A stretch of DNA of 64,000 nt. Source: Asterochloris sp. CNOR1. Taxonomy: Eukaryota > Chlorophyta > Trebouxiophyceae > Trebouxiales > Trebouxiaceae. A program made the translations under genes and the position numbers. Numbering within the stretch: position 1 is the stretch's first letter; each line of letters begins with the position of its first letter. The DNA is taken from NCBI GenBank assembly GCA_963969365.1, contig OZ017753.1:2108001-2172000 (forward strand). The letters are read 5' to 3'. The notes under the pieces are model-generated. The model was not told where the DNA came from. It saw only the letters and a program-made list of their open reading frames with translations, and ran no database searches. Shown here piece by piece: positions 54,101-64,000 of the stretch.

Positions 54101-57100
54101 TGTGGGCAGCCCTGCTCACCTGTAGCTTCATGTTGTGCACACCACTGGATGGTGGATCTGAGTCCGAATCCTTGTCTGATTGCGTGGCAGGAGCGCTCGG
54201 ATTTTGAGCCAGCTTTGGGTCAGGGGCCTGGTCAGAAGCCTGGTCTGAATCGATGGATTTTGCTACAGCAAGCTCAGCTGTGCGCCTCTGCCATTGCCTG
54301 TGCCGCCGCCACCGCAAAATAAGGTAGGCTGCAGTCATGATGAGAATTATCAGGCGGGGTGATCAGCTGTGTTCCTGGAGCTTGTAAACCGCCCTGAGCA
54401 GGGCTGGAACGGTCTGCAAACATCCTCTTTGAGCATGCCAGCTAAGCAGCATGCAACTCTGCACTCAAGCACAGCAACAGCAACAACAACAGTGGCGCCA
54501 GAAGGGGTGGTTTGAAGTAGGGGCTGGGAAGCTCTCCTCAAGTCGGAGTCCCCCTCAGCCGCCAAGCAACATTCAGCGCTGTGCAGGGGTGCTGTGACTT
54601 GAGGGCACAGCACCTTACCAATGATTGCTATAGGCACAGAGATGGCCACAAGGCCACCAATGACGATGCCGGCAATCGCACCCCCTCCCAGACCGGCACT
54701 CCTGCAGACAGGACAACGCATTGAGCTCTCAGGCACCAGAGGCAGGAGCTGCAAGCAAAGGTACAGCACGGCAGGATCTGCTCTCAGGCGGCAAGTTCAG
54801 CTGCAGGAGCTACTCATGCACCAAGGCTGACTTATGAATGCATAGCAACTGTGCAGGCAAATTTGCGCTGCAGCAAAAGCAGTCGGTGGCACTTACTTGA
54901 CTGTTGCCAGTACAGATCTTTCAGCTGCATATGTGGCATACTGCAGGGGCACACAGGGAGGTGAGGCAGGGCGAAAGAGGCAGAAGGCAGCTGACCTCTT
55001 AGACACCCAGAGCAAGGCTTTGCACTAATCCTCTGCTGAGATCTGTCAACGGAACAGCAGGTCAAGATACCCAGCATGTTTTGGGACCTTCACATCTGAG
55101 CGAAGGCGGCAGCAACGAGGTGCTTGGAGCTCGCTGAGGGTGGCCATCTGACAGCTATGTGATGTTGCAACAGTCAGCCCTTCAAACGCAGCTCAGTATG
55201 CTGCCTGTGCAGTCAGCCGCAAGGGCAGGCAGGAGAGGCAGGTCTGGGAGCCTGCCTTCCATGAGCTCGAGTGAACCTCATTGATAGTGCCGACCATGCC
55301 CACCTGATCGATGACTGTGTAGTTGGGCACATTGTCTTGGAAGGATGTCAGGTTGATTGAAGTGACAGGGACGCCAGCCGACACCAGCTTGGAGAGAAGC
55401 AGCGGGAGCTCATTGGGCGCAGCTGCAGTGATGGTGAAGTCCAGTGTCTGCAGACAAGTGCATCGCAGGTCACAAGCATGCCCGCAGACAGCGGCATGCA
55501 AGTCAGCTGCGGCCACTGCTTAGGTGCAACAACAATGATGGTGACTTCCAGCATCTGCAGCCAAGGACCATGTGGGTCACCAGAACACCGTTAGGCAGCA
55601 CCTGAGAGGGGCCGGTGGCAACTCTTTGGGTACGGAGTCTGTCAAGGTCTACGATGGAAGGCGCACTTGTGCTGCACGCTGTACCTATCTGGTGCCAGAG
55701 CCAGATGCCAAGCTGCAGACAGCAAAAGGGCGTGTGCAGGTTGCTGCACACCTCACGCTGACAGGCTGATCTCAGCAGCACTTCTGCCCCATGCCGATGC
55801 AGCAAAGCCGACGCAGCAAACTGGGCAGTGCGAACTTGGAGCCTTGCTCTGTGCCCCCCCACAAGACAGCTAACCGCATCCCATAGATAGGTCCAGCTGC
55901 CATGGGCTGCTGTCACATTGCTCAGGCAGCTAGGATGCGGTCCTGACCGCACCTGAGCCATGTCAACTGACTTGGTGTCGTGCTGTGCCACCATTGTAAC
56001 TGTCACATTGCCAGCGCCAGCAGGGAAGGCTGCAGCCTGCTCAGTCACTCCTGTGATGTTGAGGTAGGCTGCCCCTCCTTGAGCCGTGATGAGGGTGCTG
56101 AGCTCCAGCAGCAAGGCATCCTGCTTGCCAATGCCAAAAGGCAGCAGTCCTGGGCCAGTGTGCTGAATCTGCACCAGCCAGCATCACAGTCAGCAGCCTG
56201 ACCAGTGCATGCAGAAGATTGGCAGGCAGCAGCCTTGAGCTGCCACGCAGCATCAGTTCAATCTTTCTGGTACTTACACTTTCAACAGCTGCAGCAATAG
56301 GAGCAGCTGTCAGCTTCAACCTGCCTGCCTACCTCAATGGAGAACAAGGTTGCCTGGAAAGGTGGGTGATTCAGCTGGCTGACAATAGGGAAGGACTCTG
56401 GTGCCGGCACCTGACCGAGGGTGACCACTTGCACATCGAACCCAAAGCTGGCCATCTGGGCTGAGAAGACCTGATGGTAAGTTGCTTCTGAGCCGCCTGC
56501 AGGTCATGCAGCTCAGAGCTGAGCACAGCAAAGGTCAGGAGGCGGCTGACTGTTGGGAGCTGGCGAGCACCAGCATGCCAAGTCCCTGAGCTGCCTGGCA
56601 AGGGGCGCCAGCTGCTGGCCCGGTGCAGGCGTGCAAGAGGCGCAGTGCGTCGGGTGCACGCAGGGCGTGGCGTCTGCCCACTTGCCTGCCCAGTGCAAAG
56701 AGCCAGCAGGCCTGCTGCACGAAGCGACAGGTACAGTGCGAGGAGAGAGCGGCCCAACGTGGGGTGTCTGTTGCAAACCCCAGGTGCTTGGCACAGGGGG
56801 CATGCACCGTACTGCCTGGCCCCATCCTGCCAGGCTTTCCTCCACAGTCAAGTCCTCACCAAGGTCGGGGTACGCTGATCCATAGCTGAAGCGTGCGGCT
56901 GCCACCACATCAACCCCGTCATAGTTCACTTCCCCTTGCGTGACTGCCTGGCCCTCCGGCGACAGAGCTGCCAAGTCTGGGATTGGCAGCGGCCCTGGGG
57001 CCCCCACAGGGCCCCACAGCAGTGTCGACGGCGTTGTGAAGTCCGGCTCGGGAGCCATGCTGGAACTCAGGCTGCCGCTGGGTGCCGACAGTAGCTTCCG

Positions 57101-57919
57101 GTTGCCTGACCCAGGCAAAGCATGAGCCGCAGTCAGCAGCATCCTGCGACCTGTGCAGCACAGGGGGAGAGCGTGAATATCTGCCTGCGGGGAACCTCAA
57201 CATGCTGTTGCTTCCATTGAAGCCAGTTGCTCCATTGGCCGCCTGGGCAAAACTCGTTATGCAATTGTGGCTCCTGCTAGTTGGCAGTTTGAGGCCTCCA
57301 CCAGCAGTGTAGCCTTATCTGCTAACTTACTTGAAGGGGAGGAGGAAGAAGGGCCCACACTAGGGGATGGGTAAATAGCTGCAGCTGAGACCTGCAAGTC
57401 GTGAACAATGAAAAATCAATTGGTGAAGTTGATGAGCCAGGAGGCATCATGCAGTGATTCTGGCAGACAAGAGAAGGCTCACGGTGAGATTGATGACCCC
57501 ATAGAGCCTGCCCAGTGATGTCTGAACGGCGTAGCTGAAGTTTGAAGTGATTGGAAGCAGGCCGGGTCCTATGAATCTGCAAAAGGGGCGGTGAAGGGTC
57601 TCACACACGGCAAGTCACAGTCATGCACATGGTGTGCCAGTACCTGCAACACACCTGTATGTGGCATTGCAGAGGGGAATGGTGACATTTGGGGGCAGCT
57701 CGTTGGGCTGCATGACAGACGAAAATGGCAGATTTGCACTAGCTGCTGAGCCTGCAGAGGTGAGCCACTAGATCAGCACCCCATTCCTGCTGTTGGCAGA
57801 GCAGAAGCAGTAAGGGCAAGCAGACTGCACATACTGGGAGGACTCTGGCCAACCACCATGTGCACCAGGAATTGCAAAAGCACAAGACTAGCTAAGGCTG
57901 CCATCCTGGTTGACGTCAT
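51137..57919 (-). CDS. Receptor-like protein kinase, TKL type, with signal peptide and one membrane segment
   Basis: Exon 1 (57835-57919) encodes a signal peptide (MTSTRMAALASLVLLQFLVH...). The ectodomain is spread over 57655-57751, 57483-57576, exons in 56280-57190, 55953-56168, 55304-55447 and about 54897-54943. It has several N-glycosylation sequons (NVT, NFS, NLT, NIT) and no domain I can name. The membrane helix is exon 54619-54701 (AIAGIVIGGLVAISVPIAII). A basic then Asp/Ser-rich juxtamembrane exon follows (54119-54328), then 53768-53882. Kinase exons: 53374-53534 (LGHGGYGA), 52844-52942 (VYKCVRQ...DVAVKIVFA), 52508-52633, 52177-52303, 51772-51997, 51521-51557 and 51137-51271. Motifs: GHGGYGAVY loop, VAVK lysine, HGD in place of HRD, DCG in place of DFG, GTMAYAAPE, and the TKL-style PLRGQLRPLRVPEECP. 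Catalytic Asp residues are kept, so activity is plausible. Ligand unknown. Confidence 0.8.
55430..55560 (-). repeat. Exon-start pseudo-copy in kinase gene
   Basis: The start of exon 55304-55447 with its acceptor (LQ/TLDFTITAAAPNELPLL) has a copy about 107 bp upstream, ending near 55555, that reads LQMLEVTIIVVAPKQWPQL in the same frame. Confidence 0.75.
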
Positions 57920-58381
57920 GCTGATGGCTACACTGCCGTCCTGAGGAGGGTTAACCCCTCGCCGGTCACAGCGTTGCGCTCATCAGTGCTCATAAGAGTC
58001 CGTACTTGCAGGAGGAAGATGCAAACATGAACCCCGCGGTGACGCAGAACAACATCGAGTCCCGACGCAGCGGTGGGGCCGGCTGTGGCAGATTACCAAT
58101 TTTGGGTACACGTGATTGGCAGTAGTACTCTGTAGCTCAGGCATTTGAGCCGTAGGTCATTCTATTCTGCTTTGTTAAGAAGCCCTTGAGTTCTTGACTG
58201 CAGGGAGATCAACTTAATAACTTGGTGGACCTCATTGATCACCAAAGCTTCTTTCAGCTTCTCAGACCCATTGCATTCTCCGCTGCAGTTGCAGTGTTCC
58301 TGACCTGTGCAAAGAAATGCATGTGCAACAGGGTGGTGTGCTCAACAACACATGTGATGTAAGCAGGGGTCACTGAGGAGG
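57920..58381. other. Intergenic region upstream of the kinase gene
   Basis: Holds the kinase promoter and the 3' flank of the esterase gene. Part (58140-58330) is AT-richer. No gene seen. Confidence 0.5.
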
Positions 58382-60280
58382 CTACTGAGTGGTGGCAGGC
58401 GCATTTGCAGCAGCAAGCTGGCTCTCCATTGCATTGAGCTGTGCAGCAAGGTGTTTGCAGACAGCCTCCCCAACCCAGTTCATCCAGTGCCTTGTGTTCT
58501 GCAGGTGATTGTGACTGAACCAGAAGAGGGGTGTGTCGCGAAAACACACATCTATCCGCCGCCAGCGAAGCTGCTGCAAATTCTCCAGGATGTCATATGC
58601 CAGCGGATCACTCAGCTGCTCCTGATGCTGGGCAACACCAGCCATCTGGGCCTCATTCTGCAGACTGTCCTGAGCACCATTGGTGCTTATCTGGCCGGCA
58701 GCTGTGTTTTCGGCGTGATGATGGCCAGAACTGCTGTTGCACTGGTTGTGGAGTTGCTCATATGGTGCTGCCTGTTGACCTGGCAGGCTCTGGGTGCCGC
58801 CATTCCCTGTGCCTTCACTGCCCACTGTCACTGCCTGCCCAGCATTGCTGTGCAGCTGCCCAGGACTGAAAGCTGCCTCCACTGGGTCCTCCCGCATCAC
58901 ACCCCTTGCCTCTGCCTTGGGATCAATGGCTGGCAATTCTGCTGGGTGCCTGCAGAGGCGGAACCATCATCAGCACATTCAGTACTAGGCGTGTATGTAC
59001 AGCCTGCAGTGATGAGCATCAGGAGTCAGGCCGACTGCTTGCCTGAGAGAGGCATTGGCCCAGCCCACCAGGTGGTCACAGGCAGTGTTGGCATAGCACG
59101 TCCTGGTGGCAAAGCTTGCCAGGGCAGACCAGAATGGACCCTCTGGCCCATCCTTGGACATGCGCACCTGCACCCCAGTGGTAAAGTCCACAAGGGGTGG
59201 TGCAGGCGCCAACGACTGTACACAGAGACTGCAGCAGTCATGGCAGCTGGTGAGCAGCTTATCTCACCAGAAGTGGCTCCTGACCAGAGTCTGTGGCATC
59301 CTCCAGGAAGAACTGTTTGCCTGAGTTCAACAGGAAGGTGGAGGCAACAGGCTTGGCAATGCTCTGCAGCGCCCAATTTATGGTGCTGCCAACCACAGGC
59401 ACAGCTGCTGTCCAGCCAATGAAGGGCACCTGCAGAGTGCAGAGGCAACCCTGTGCAGGCAGGGCCACTCACTGCTGCCATACAAAGTGTCGCTCAAGTC
59501 AGGCCCAGACAGATGGATCACACCTGTGCTGGTCCCTGGACTGCCTCACAGCCCAGATGAGGCGTTGCCATTGTGATGAAATGTGTGGGCCTCAAGCCAG
59601 CCACCAAGCCAGTTTCCTCATCGTAAAGCTTTCCTGTGGTCGGGCAAAAAACTTCCTGGCATGATTGCGCCCCATGAGACCGCAGGGGCTGCTTGCAGCG
59701 CAGCAAGTAACACAGAAAGGACGTGCCCAGGGGACACACACTGCAGCCCAACAGACCTTCAGTACAGCTAGAGCTTGGCCGGCAGTGCTTAAGCTCACCA
59801 ACTGCGTATCGGCAGAGCAGGCCTCCCATGCTGTGCCCGATGAAGCTGATGCGCTCCAGGTGTGGATATCTGGCAACCTCCTGCCGTATCTCATCACACA
59901 GACGCTGGCCACAGGTGTCAATCCCGTCAAAAGTCTGAAAGCACAGGCAGGCCAGATGCCAATTTGAACAGCAGACAGCAGCTATGACATAAGGTATGGA
60001 TGCAGATCAAGTGTGGGCCATGGGCTCACTTGACGAAGGCTGTTGGCATGTGACACCACCAGCAGCGTCTGCTGCATGTCTACCACCTTCTCCAGGGCCT
60101 CTTTGATTGCGTCCCAGTTTGCAGGATTCCCAAACAGGCCGTTCACCTGCAGTCAGTGTGAAAGAGTCCATGTTCACCACTTGACATGCATGGCAAGGGC
60201 TGTGACCACACCATGATGATGATGTGACGCTTGAGTGGCCTCTCTGCTTGCAGGTCCTGCTCAGGCTGGAGCTCCTCCAT
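58382..60280 (-). CDS. DUF676-type serine esterase/lipase
   Basis: Alpha/beta hydrolase family found in plants and fungi. Start ATG 60278-60280. Exons: 60212-60280 (MEELQPEQ...RHIIIM), 60030-60146 (VNGLFGNPANWDAIKEALE), 59799-59934 (ERISFIGHSMGGLLCRYAVG), 59524-59633 (LYDEETGLVAGLRPTHFITM, ATPHLG), 59268-59429 (VPFIGWTAAVPVVGSTINW), 59043-59167 (ending ACDHLVGWANASLR) and 58382-58949. The nucleophile elbow is GHSMGG, and DH in ACDHLVGW is a candidate for the catalytic His region. The intron between the last two exons is GC-AG (CAG/GCAAGC on the sense strand), supported by in-phase joining. The last exon adds a long Gln/Ser/Gly-rich region, then a conserved-looking end (LAYDILENLQQLRWRRIDV, TPLFWFSHNHLQNTRHWMNW) typical of the family C-terminus. 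No transit peptide is visible from this start. Substrate unknown. Confidence 0.85.
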
Positions 60281-60593
60281 GCTGTATGGCAGGGGAGGTA
60301 CCACCGCTGCCCCTGCAGACCTGCCAGGCTCACGATGTGAGGCCCGGAGCCTCTGCAGGTGAGGGCAGCGTCTAGTATGATTCCAAGGGGCTGTCAGGTG
60401 CAGCCTTTGCACCGGTCCAGATCCGAGGGGGCAGTTCACAAGGCTAACGCCGGTGCACATGGGTTCGCCAGAGCTTTGACCTCTCGTGCCATGGCTGGTC
60501 AAAGCAGCAACCGGCAGAAAGCTTTGTTTGTACTGAGCACACAGTAATGAATGGCATCAATTCACAAGGGAGGGGAAGCACAAATACCACTCT
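60281..60593. other. Intergenic spacer
   Basis: 313 bp between the esterase start and the GTPase stop, both genes on the minus strand. Nothing else recognised. Confidence 0.6.
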
Positions 60594-62398
60594 TTACAGG
60601 CTGCTGGGCAGCTCAAGCGCAACTGGTCCCAGTCTGCCCTGCCTGAAGGTCCCAAGCAGGCGCTGGCCAGCCTTCTCAGCATTGCCCTGAAACGTCAGGT
60701 TGGCCAGGGCAGCAATGTAGTCTTCCCCTGACATGCCAGGCTCATATTGGACGTGCAACCTCTCGCGCAGCGTCTCCAGGTGTGCCTCCCTGGCTGGCAG
60801 ATGTAATAGCCTCTCAACAAGCGCTGCCGCAATCAGGGAGTCTACATAAGAGGCCTCGCCAATGTCATTGCACATGGCCAGGCGCTGAGCAGCAACCTGG
60901 TCTGTGAACGCAGCTGGCAACACACCTGCAGCCGAGGGGAGGTCTGCCAGCATGCTGTGGCGTCAAGAATAACGCACAGATGTCCCATAGCCTAATTGGG
61001 CCTGCCACATGGCATCAGCAGGACCGTCCCAGATCTCCCAGGCAGTCATTGTCTGGGTTCCTACTTGGGGCGCACCAAGCTGAGACAAGTCAAGCAGGTA
61101 CGCGCCTTAGCTGGCATGGCCCAGCATGCAATCCCAGGACTGCATCCAGCGGCAAGACTGCACACCCAAGACCTGGCATGTGACCCTGTCATGCACCTTC
61201 CATGCAGACCAGCAGGCTTGACTGTCCGAGTCCAGGGCTGCACACAGCACCAGGACTGGCAAGGCCGCCACACCTGGTGCATCTAGCATATCCAAGTCTG
61301 CCCCAATCCTGAGCCAGCGCAGGTGCTTGGTCACCCCCGGCTTGGGAGCGCTGTCGCAGAGGCGCTTCCCCAGAAAGCGGTTGATCAGGGCTGACTTGCC
61401 CACATTGGGGAATCCTATGACCACAGCTCGCACTGCACGCGCCTTGAGGCCTCGACGCTGGCGCTTGCTGTTGATCTCCATGCTGAGCGCCTGAGCAGCT
61501 TTTGAAGCCTGCACATGGCACACAGGCAGAGCTGTTGCTGCAGCACTTGGGCACCTTTGACCACCTGCACACAGGGCCACAGGTGGGCATCAATCACCAC
61601 CTGCACACAGGGCCACAGGCGGGCAGCCCTGGCTCAGGGACAGAAGGTGCCTCTGCGGGCAGAGACACCTCTGGAACATCCAGCAAAGGCGTCATCTGGC
61701 CCTGCCGAGGCTGGTCTTGTGCCTGCCAGGTTTTGCACAAGAGCCTGAAGCCTGTGGCACCGGCCTGTTCACCTTGAAGACCCTTGTTGGCCTAGGCTGC
61801 ACCACATCTGTCTCCGCACGGGCGGCTGGCTGCTGTCACCTAGCAGAGCACTGCGCCGAGGGCATGAAGTCTAAACAAACTTTTGCACAGCCTGGAGGCC
61901 CTCACCTTCAGGACGCCTGTGCCCTCTGCAGCGTTGGTCCAGAAGACTGGCTGCTGTTGCCTGGCAAAATGGTGGCCCCATGCTTTCTGGTCGTCAGCGC
62001 TGATTGCATCCATGCGATTCAGCAGCACCAGTATGGGCTTGCTGACTGCCCAGGCCTGGATCTGGGGGTGGCAGGTGGACATGGGGATTCTGTAGAGCAG
62101 TGCAGCTGTGTAACAAGCATGTGTCCACGTGCAGCTGGGCTGCAGCAGTAGATAAGGCTTTCCCATCAGCAGACGCCAGTACTCAGCGGCATGAGGTGCC
62201 GACTGTTGCAGCACAAACTGGCTGGTGGTCCAGGGAACTTAGGCGGGCCGACAATACCCACTGCAGTACGGGGATGCCTGAATGAACGCCTCACCTGGCA
62301 TCACGCACTTCCAATATGACATCGACATTTTTCAGCTGCTCCCGCAGCTGCCTCTCTGCCTTGGCAATGTGGCCAGGGTACCAGTGAACCATGCGATG
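60594..62398 (-). CDS. RbgA/YlqF-type circularly permuted GTPase (organellar ribosome assembly), N-terminus unresolved
   Basis: Family members help mature the large ribosomal subunit. In plants they act in plastids or mitochondria. Exons: 62295-62398 ([20 protein letters not shown], then [10 protein letters not shown]), 61906-62099 ([23 protein letters not shown]), 61274-61508 ([20 protein letters not shown], then [19 protein letters not shown]) and 60594-60925 ([18 protein letters not shown]; stop 60594-60596). The order of motifs is the permuted one: G4 (NRMD, usually NKxD) comes before G1 (GFPNVGKS) and G3 (DAPG, usually DTPG). The C-terminal helical domain ([36 protein letters not shown]) fits the family. 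The WYPGHIAKA motif is normally near residue 10-20 in bacteria. An upstream targeting exon should lie in 62400-62870 (a frame there reads MLNLSLKTTSATSTHLDSRC), but I could not confirm the junction. Confidence 0.85.
61561..61625. repeat. 36-bp tandem repeat, two copies
   Basis: CCACCTGCACACAGGGCCAC begins at 61561 and again at 61597. Over 29 bp of each unit only one base differs. It lies inside the GTPase intron between exons 61274-61508 and 61906-62099. Confidence 0.9.
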
Positions 62399-63072
62399 CT
62401 GCAGGCGACAGCGAGCTGCTTGCAGTGTGCACGGAAATACCAAACATAATGCTCAAGGCAGGCAGTTGTTGCGCCTTCCAATGCTGAAGAACGTGTGCGT
62501 GCTCTGTGGGCACCTACATGCAGGGCAGCCTTCTCATCTGCAAGGCCATCCCAGGCCTGAGGAGCAGCCTCGACTGTGTCCTGGACGGCAGAACATGCGG
62601 CTGCTTTGTGTTTGCATGCTTGTGGTGGTCTGGTCTGCTGCACCAGCGCCTGTTGACGTGGCTGTGCTTGTTGCAGGCTGCTGTGCCTGCCTGGCATCCG
62701 TGATGCAGGCATAGGGCAACCACTTGACAGCAGCATGTTTGTTCCAGCTGGGTTCTCAGCTGTGCCACCCCTCCACAGCAGGGACGGCGTGAGCCCACAG
62801 CGGCTGTCCAAGTGAGTGGAGGTTGCTGACGTTGTTTTCAATGACAGATTAAGCAATTGCAGAAAATGCTGCCTTAAGGGCTCCTTGGGGGTGGGCAGGT
62901 GTAGTCATGGCACTGCTTTATAATATTTCTGTGTTTTCAGGACGAGTCGCGAGCTGTTGTCCGGGCCAACAACTAGTCAGAGGCCACAGGCCAGGGGCTA
63001 GATGTCAGGGCCACAGTTGCATTGCCCAGGTCCGCAGTGACCATCTGACTAGTGGGTCTACCACTTGGGAGC

Positions 63073-64000
63073 ATGGCTGGCAACTCGGACCCTGTAGCCT
63101 CAGAACCCAGGCTCTTTGTTGGGCAGGCGAGTTCCCTGCATAGGCTCTCACCTGCGGCGCTGGGTCTCGGCTGTGCCCCTCATTTTGACCGTGGTGCCTT
63201 CAGGTGCCCACAGACAAGTCGGCCGAGGACTTGCTGCCCCTGTTCGCCGATTTCGGCAACATCAGGAATTTGCACCTGGTCAAGGGCCCCGACGGCAAGA
63301 GCCGAGGCTGCGCGATGGTGCTTTTTGAGAGGTGGAGTCAGGCTGAGGCGGCCATGGAGGCCCATGACGGGAAGACAGTGCTACCAGGCGGCAAAGGCAG
63401 GGCCCTAGTGGTCCACTTTGCCAATCCCCGGCGCAGCAGTGCCACAGGCATGCCCCCAGAGCAGGGAGTGGCTCCAAAGAAGCTCTTCATTGGTCAGGTG
63501 AAAGTGCTGCTGCACTCCCGTGTGGCCCATGAGACAGCCACAAACATGCTCTGCTGAGCTCCCTGCCCTGACATGGCGCGGGCTGACCCAAATGATGGCA
63601 AGGGCCTCATCGGGCCTTGTGTGACTATGCGTCCTGGCAAACAGCAGGGCAGTGGCTTCTGCTCGCAAGCAGCGGTCCTTGTGCTGCCATGTGTGCGCCT
63701 TACCCCATACAGCATGATGAAGCAGCAGCATCGGTCCTTCTCAGCATCTGCAAGGGCTTTGTCAGTCTGTCCCCTTATGCTATCCCACATGGCTCATGTT
63801 CTCCATGCTGAGGCGTGCCGTCGCGGTGTGGCCCGTCGGAGGGCAAGAAGTACAGACCATCTGTTCATTGTGGGTGTTGGGCTGCACATCCTCAGGCTGC
63901 CCTACAGCCAAGTGTCCCAGTACAGTGCTTTGCATCCTTGAATTGGGTTTGTTCACTTTCAGGCCTGCACAGGCCAAGCTGCGTCTCCCAATCCCCAAAG
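63073..64000 (+). CDS. RRM RNA-binding protein, CELF/FCA-like (3' partial)
   Basis: Start ATG 63073. Exon 1 (63073-63126) reads MAGNSDPVASEPRLFVGQ, ending at a GC donor (CAG/GCGAGT). Exon 2 (63204-63497) continues VPTDKSAEDLLPLFADFGNI, then GPDGKSRGCAMVLFER. Together these give a full RRM with RNP2 (LFVGQV) and RNP1 (KSRGCAMVLF), then KTVLPGGKGRALVVHFANP, which resembles the LPGG...VQVRYAD stretch of CELF and plant FCA first RRMs. Exon 2 ends PKKLFIGQ, the RNP2 of a second RRM, at a GTGAAA donor. An acceptor at 63962 may open the next exon. The rest lies beyond the window. Likely roles are splicing or 3'-end control; this is family inference. Confidence 0.8.

Noticed and set aside
58451-59422. 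323-codon plus-strand open frame
   Set aside because: Antisense shadow of the esterase exons, whose minus-strand reading gives conserved motifs.
1-64000. Transposable elements, viral fossils, tRNA or rRNA genes
   Set aside because: No reverse transcriptase, transposase, integrase or capsid-like reading, no long terminal or inverted repeats, and no tRNA/rRNA sequence was recognised. The repeats seen are local and intronic.

Overview
This is nuclear DNA from a eukaryote, almost certainly a chlorophyte green alga and plausibly a trebouxiophyte. Every recognisable protein is split into many short exons by GT-AG (and several GC-AG) introns of roughly 50-400 bp. Exons join in phase to give conserved proteins. 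The chlorophyte-type polyadenylation motif TGTAA lies just past several stop codons. The content mixes plant/algal functions (plant-style PDI with an ERp29 tail, probable plastid S1 protein, RbgA-type GTPase) with a flagellar axoneme protein. No prokaryotic operon, virus, transposon, rRNA or tRNA gene was recognised.

Layout: 1-1731 (+) PDI (5' truncated by the window); 2167-5684 (+) cofactor-dependent phosphoglycerate mutase with two candidate last exons; 6419-7731 (+) orphan gene; 7950-14930 (-) long S1-domain RNA-binding protein with a huge Pro/Ala-rich linker; 15000-16614 (+) SUFU-like protein; 16765-18118 (-) orphan basic/acidic protein, start unresolved; 19208-33135 (+) a very large ATAD2/Yta7-type AAA+ bromodomain chromatin ATPase; 33360-39138 (-) HORMA-domain meiotic axis protein (HOP1/ASY1/HORMAD type); 39279-41906 (-) THO complex subunit 3 (WD40); 42138-43057 (+) membrane-anchored rhodanese-like protein; 43253-50477 (-) CFAP45, a doublet-microtubule inner protein of cilia; 51137-57919 (-) receptor-like TKL kinase; 58382-60280 (-) DUF676-type serine esterase; 60594-62398 (-) RbgA/YlqF-type circularly permuted GTPase; 63073-end (+) RRM protein, cut by the window.

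There is no pathway cluster. Several genes serve nuclear functions (ATAD2, THOC3, HORMA), but this looks like ordinary gene order. The genes are tightly packed. THOC3 and the rhodanese gene share about 230 bp of upstream DNA head to head. The S1 and SUFU-like genes are so close that their 5' ends may overlap.

The most unusual signal is at the scale of introns. Many introns contain degenerate tandem copies of the adjoining exon edge together with its splice site (periods about 70-260 bp). Some exons are flanked on both sides by such copies. This recurs in at least eight genes and looks like a genome-wide mode of intron growth or exon-edge duplication. A second signal is a raised number of GC-AG introns: seven are supported by protein continuity. 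A third is the coexistence of an axonemal gene and a meiotic axis gene. All exon boundaries were read by eye from splice consensus and protein continuity, so a few are approximate.
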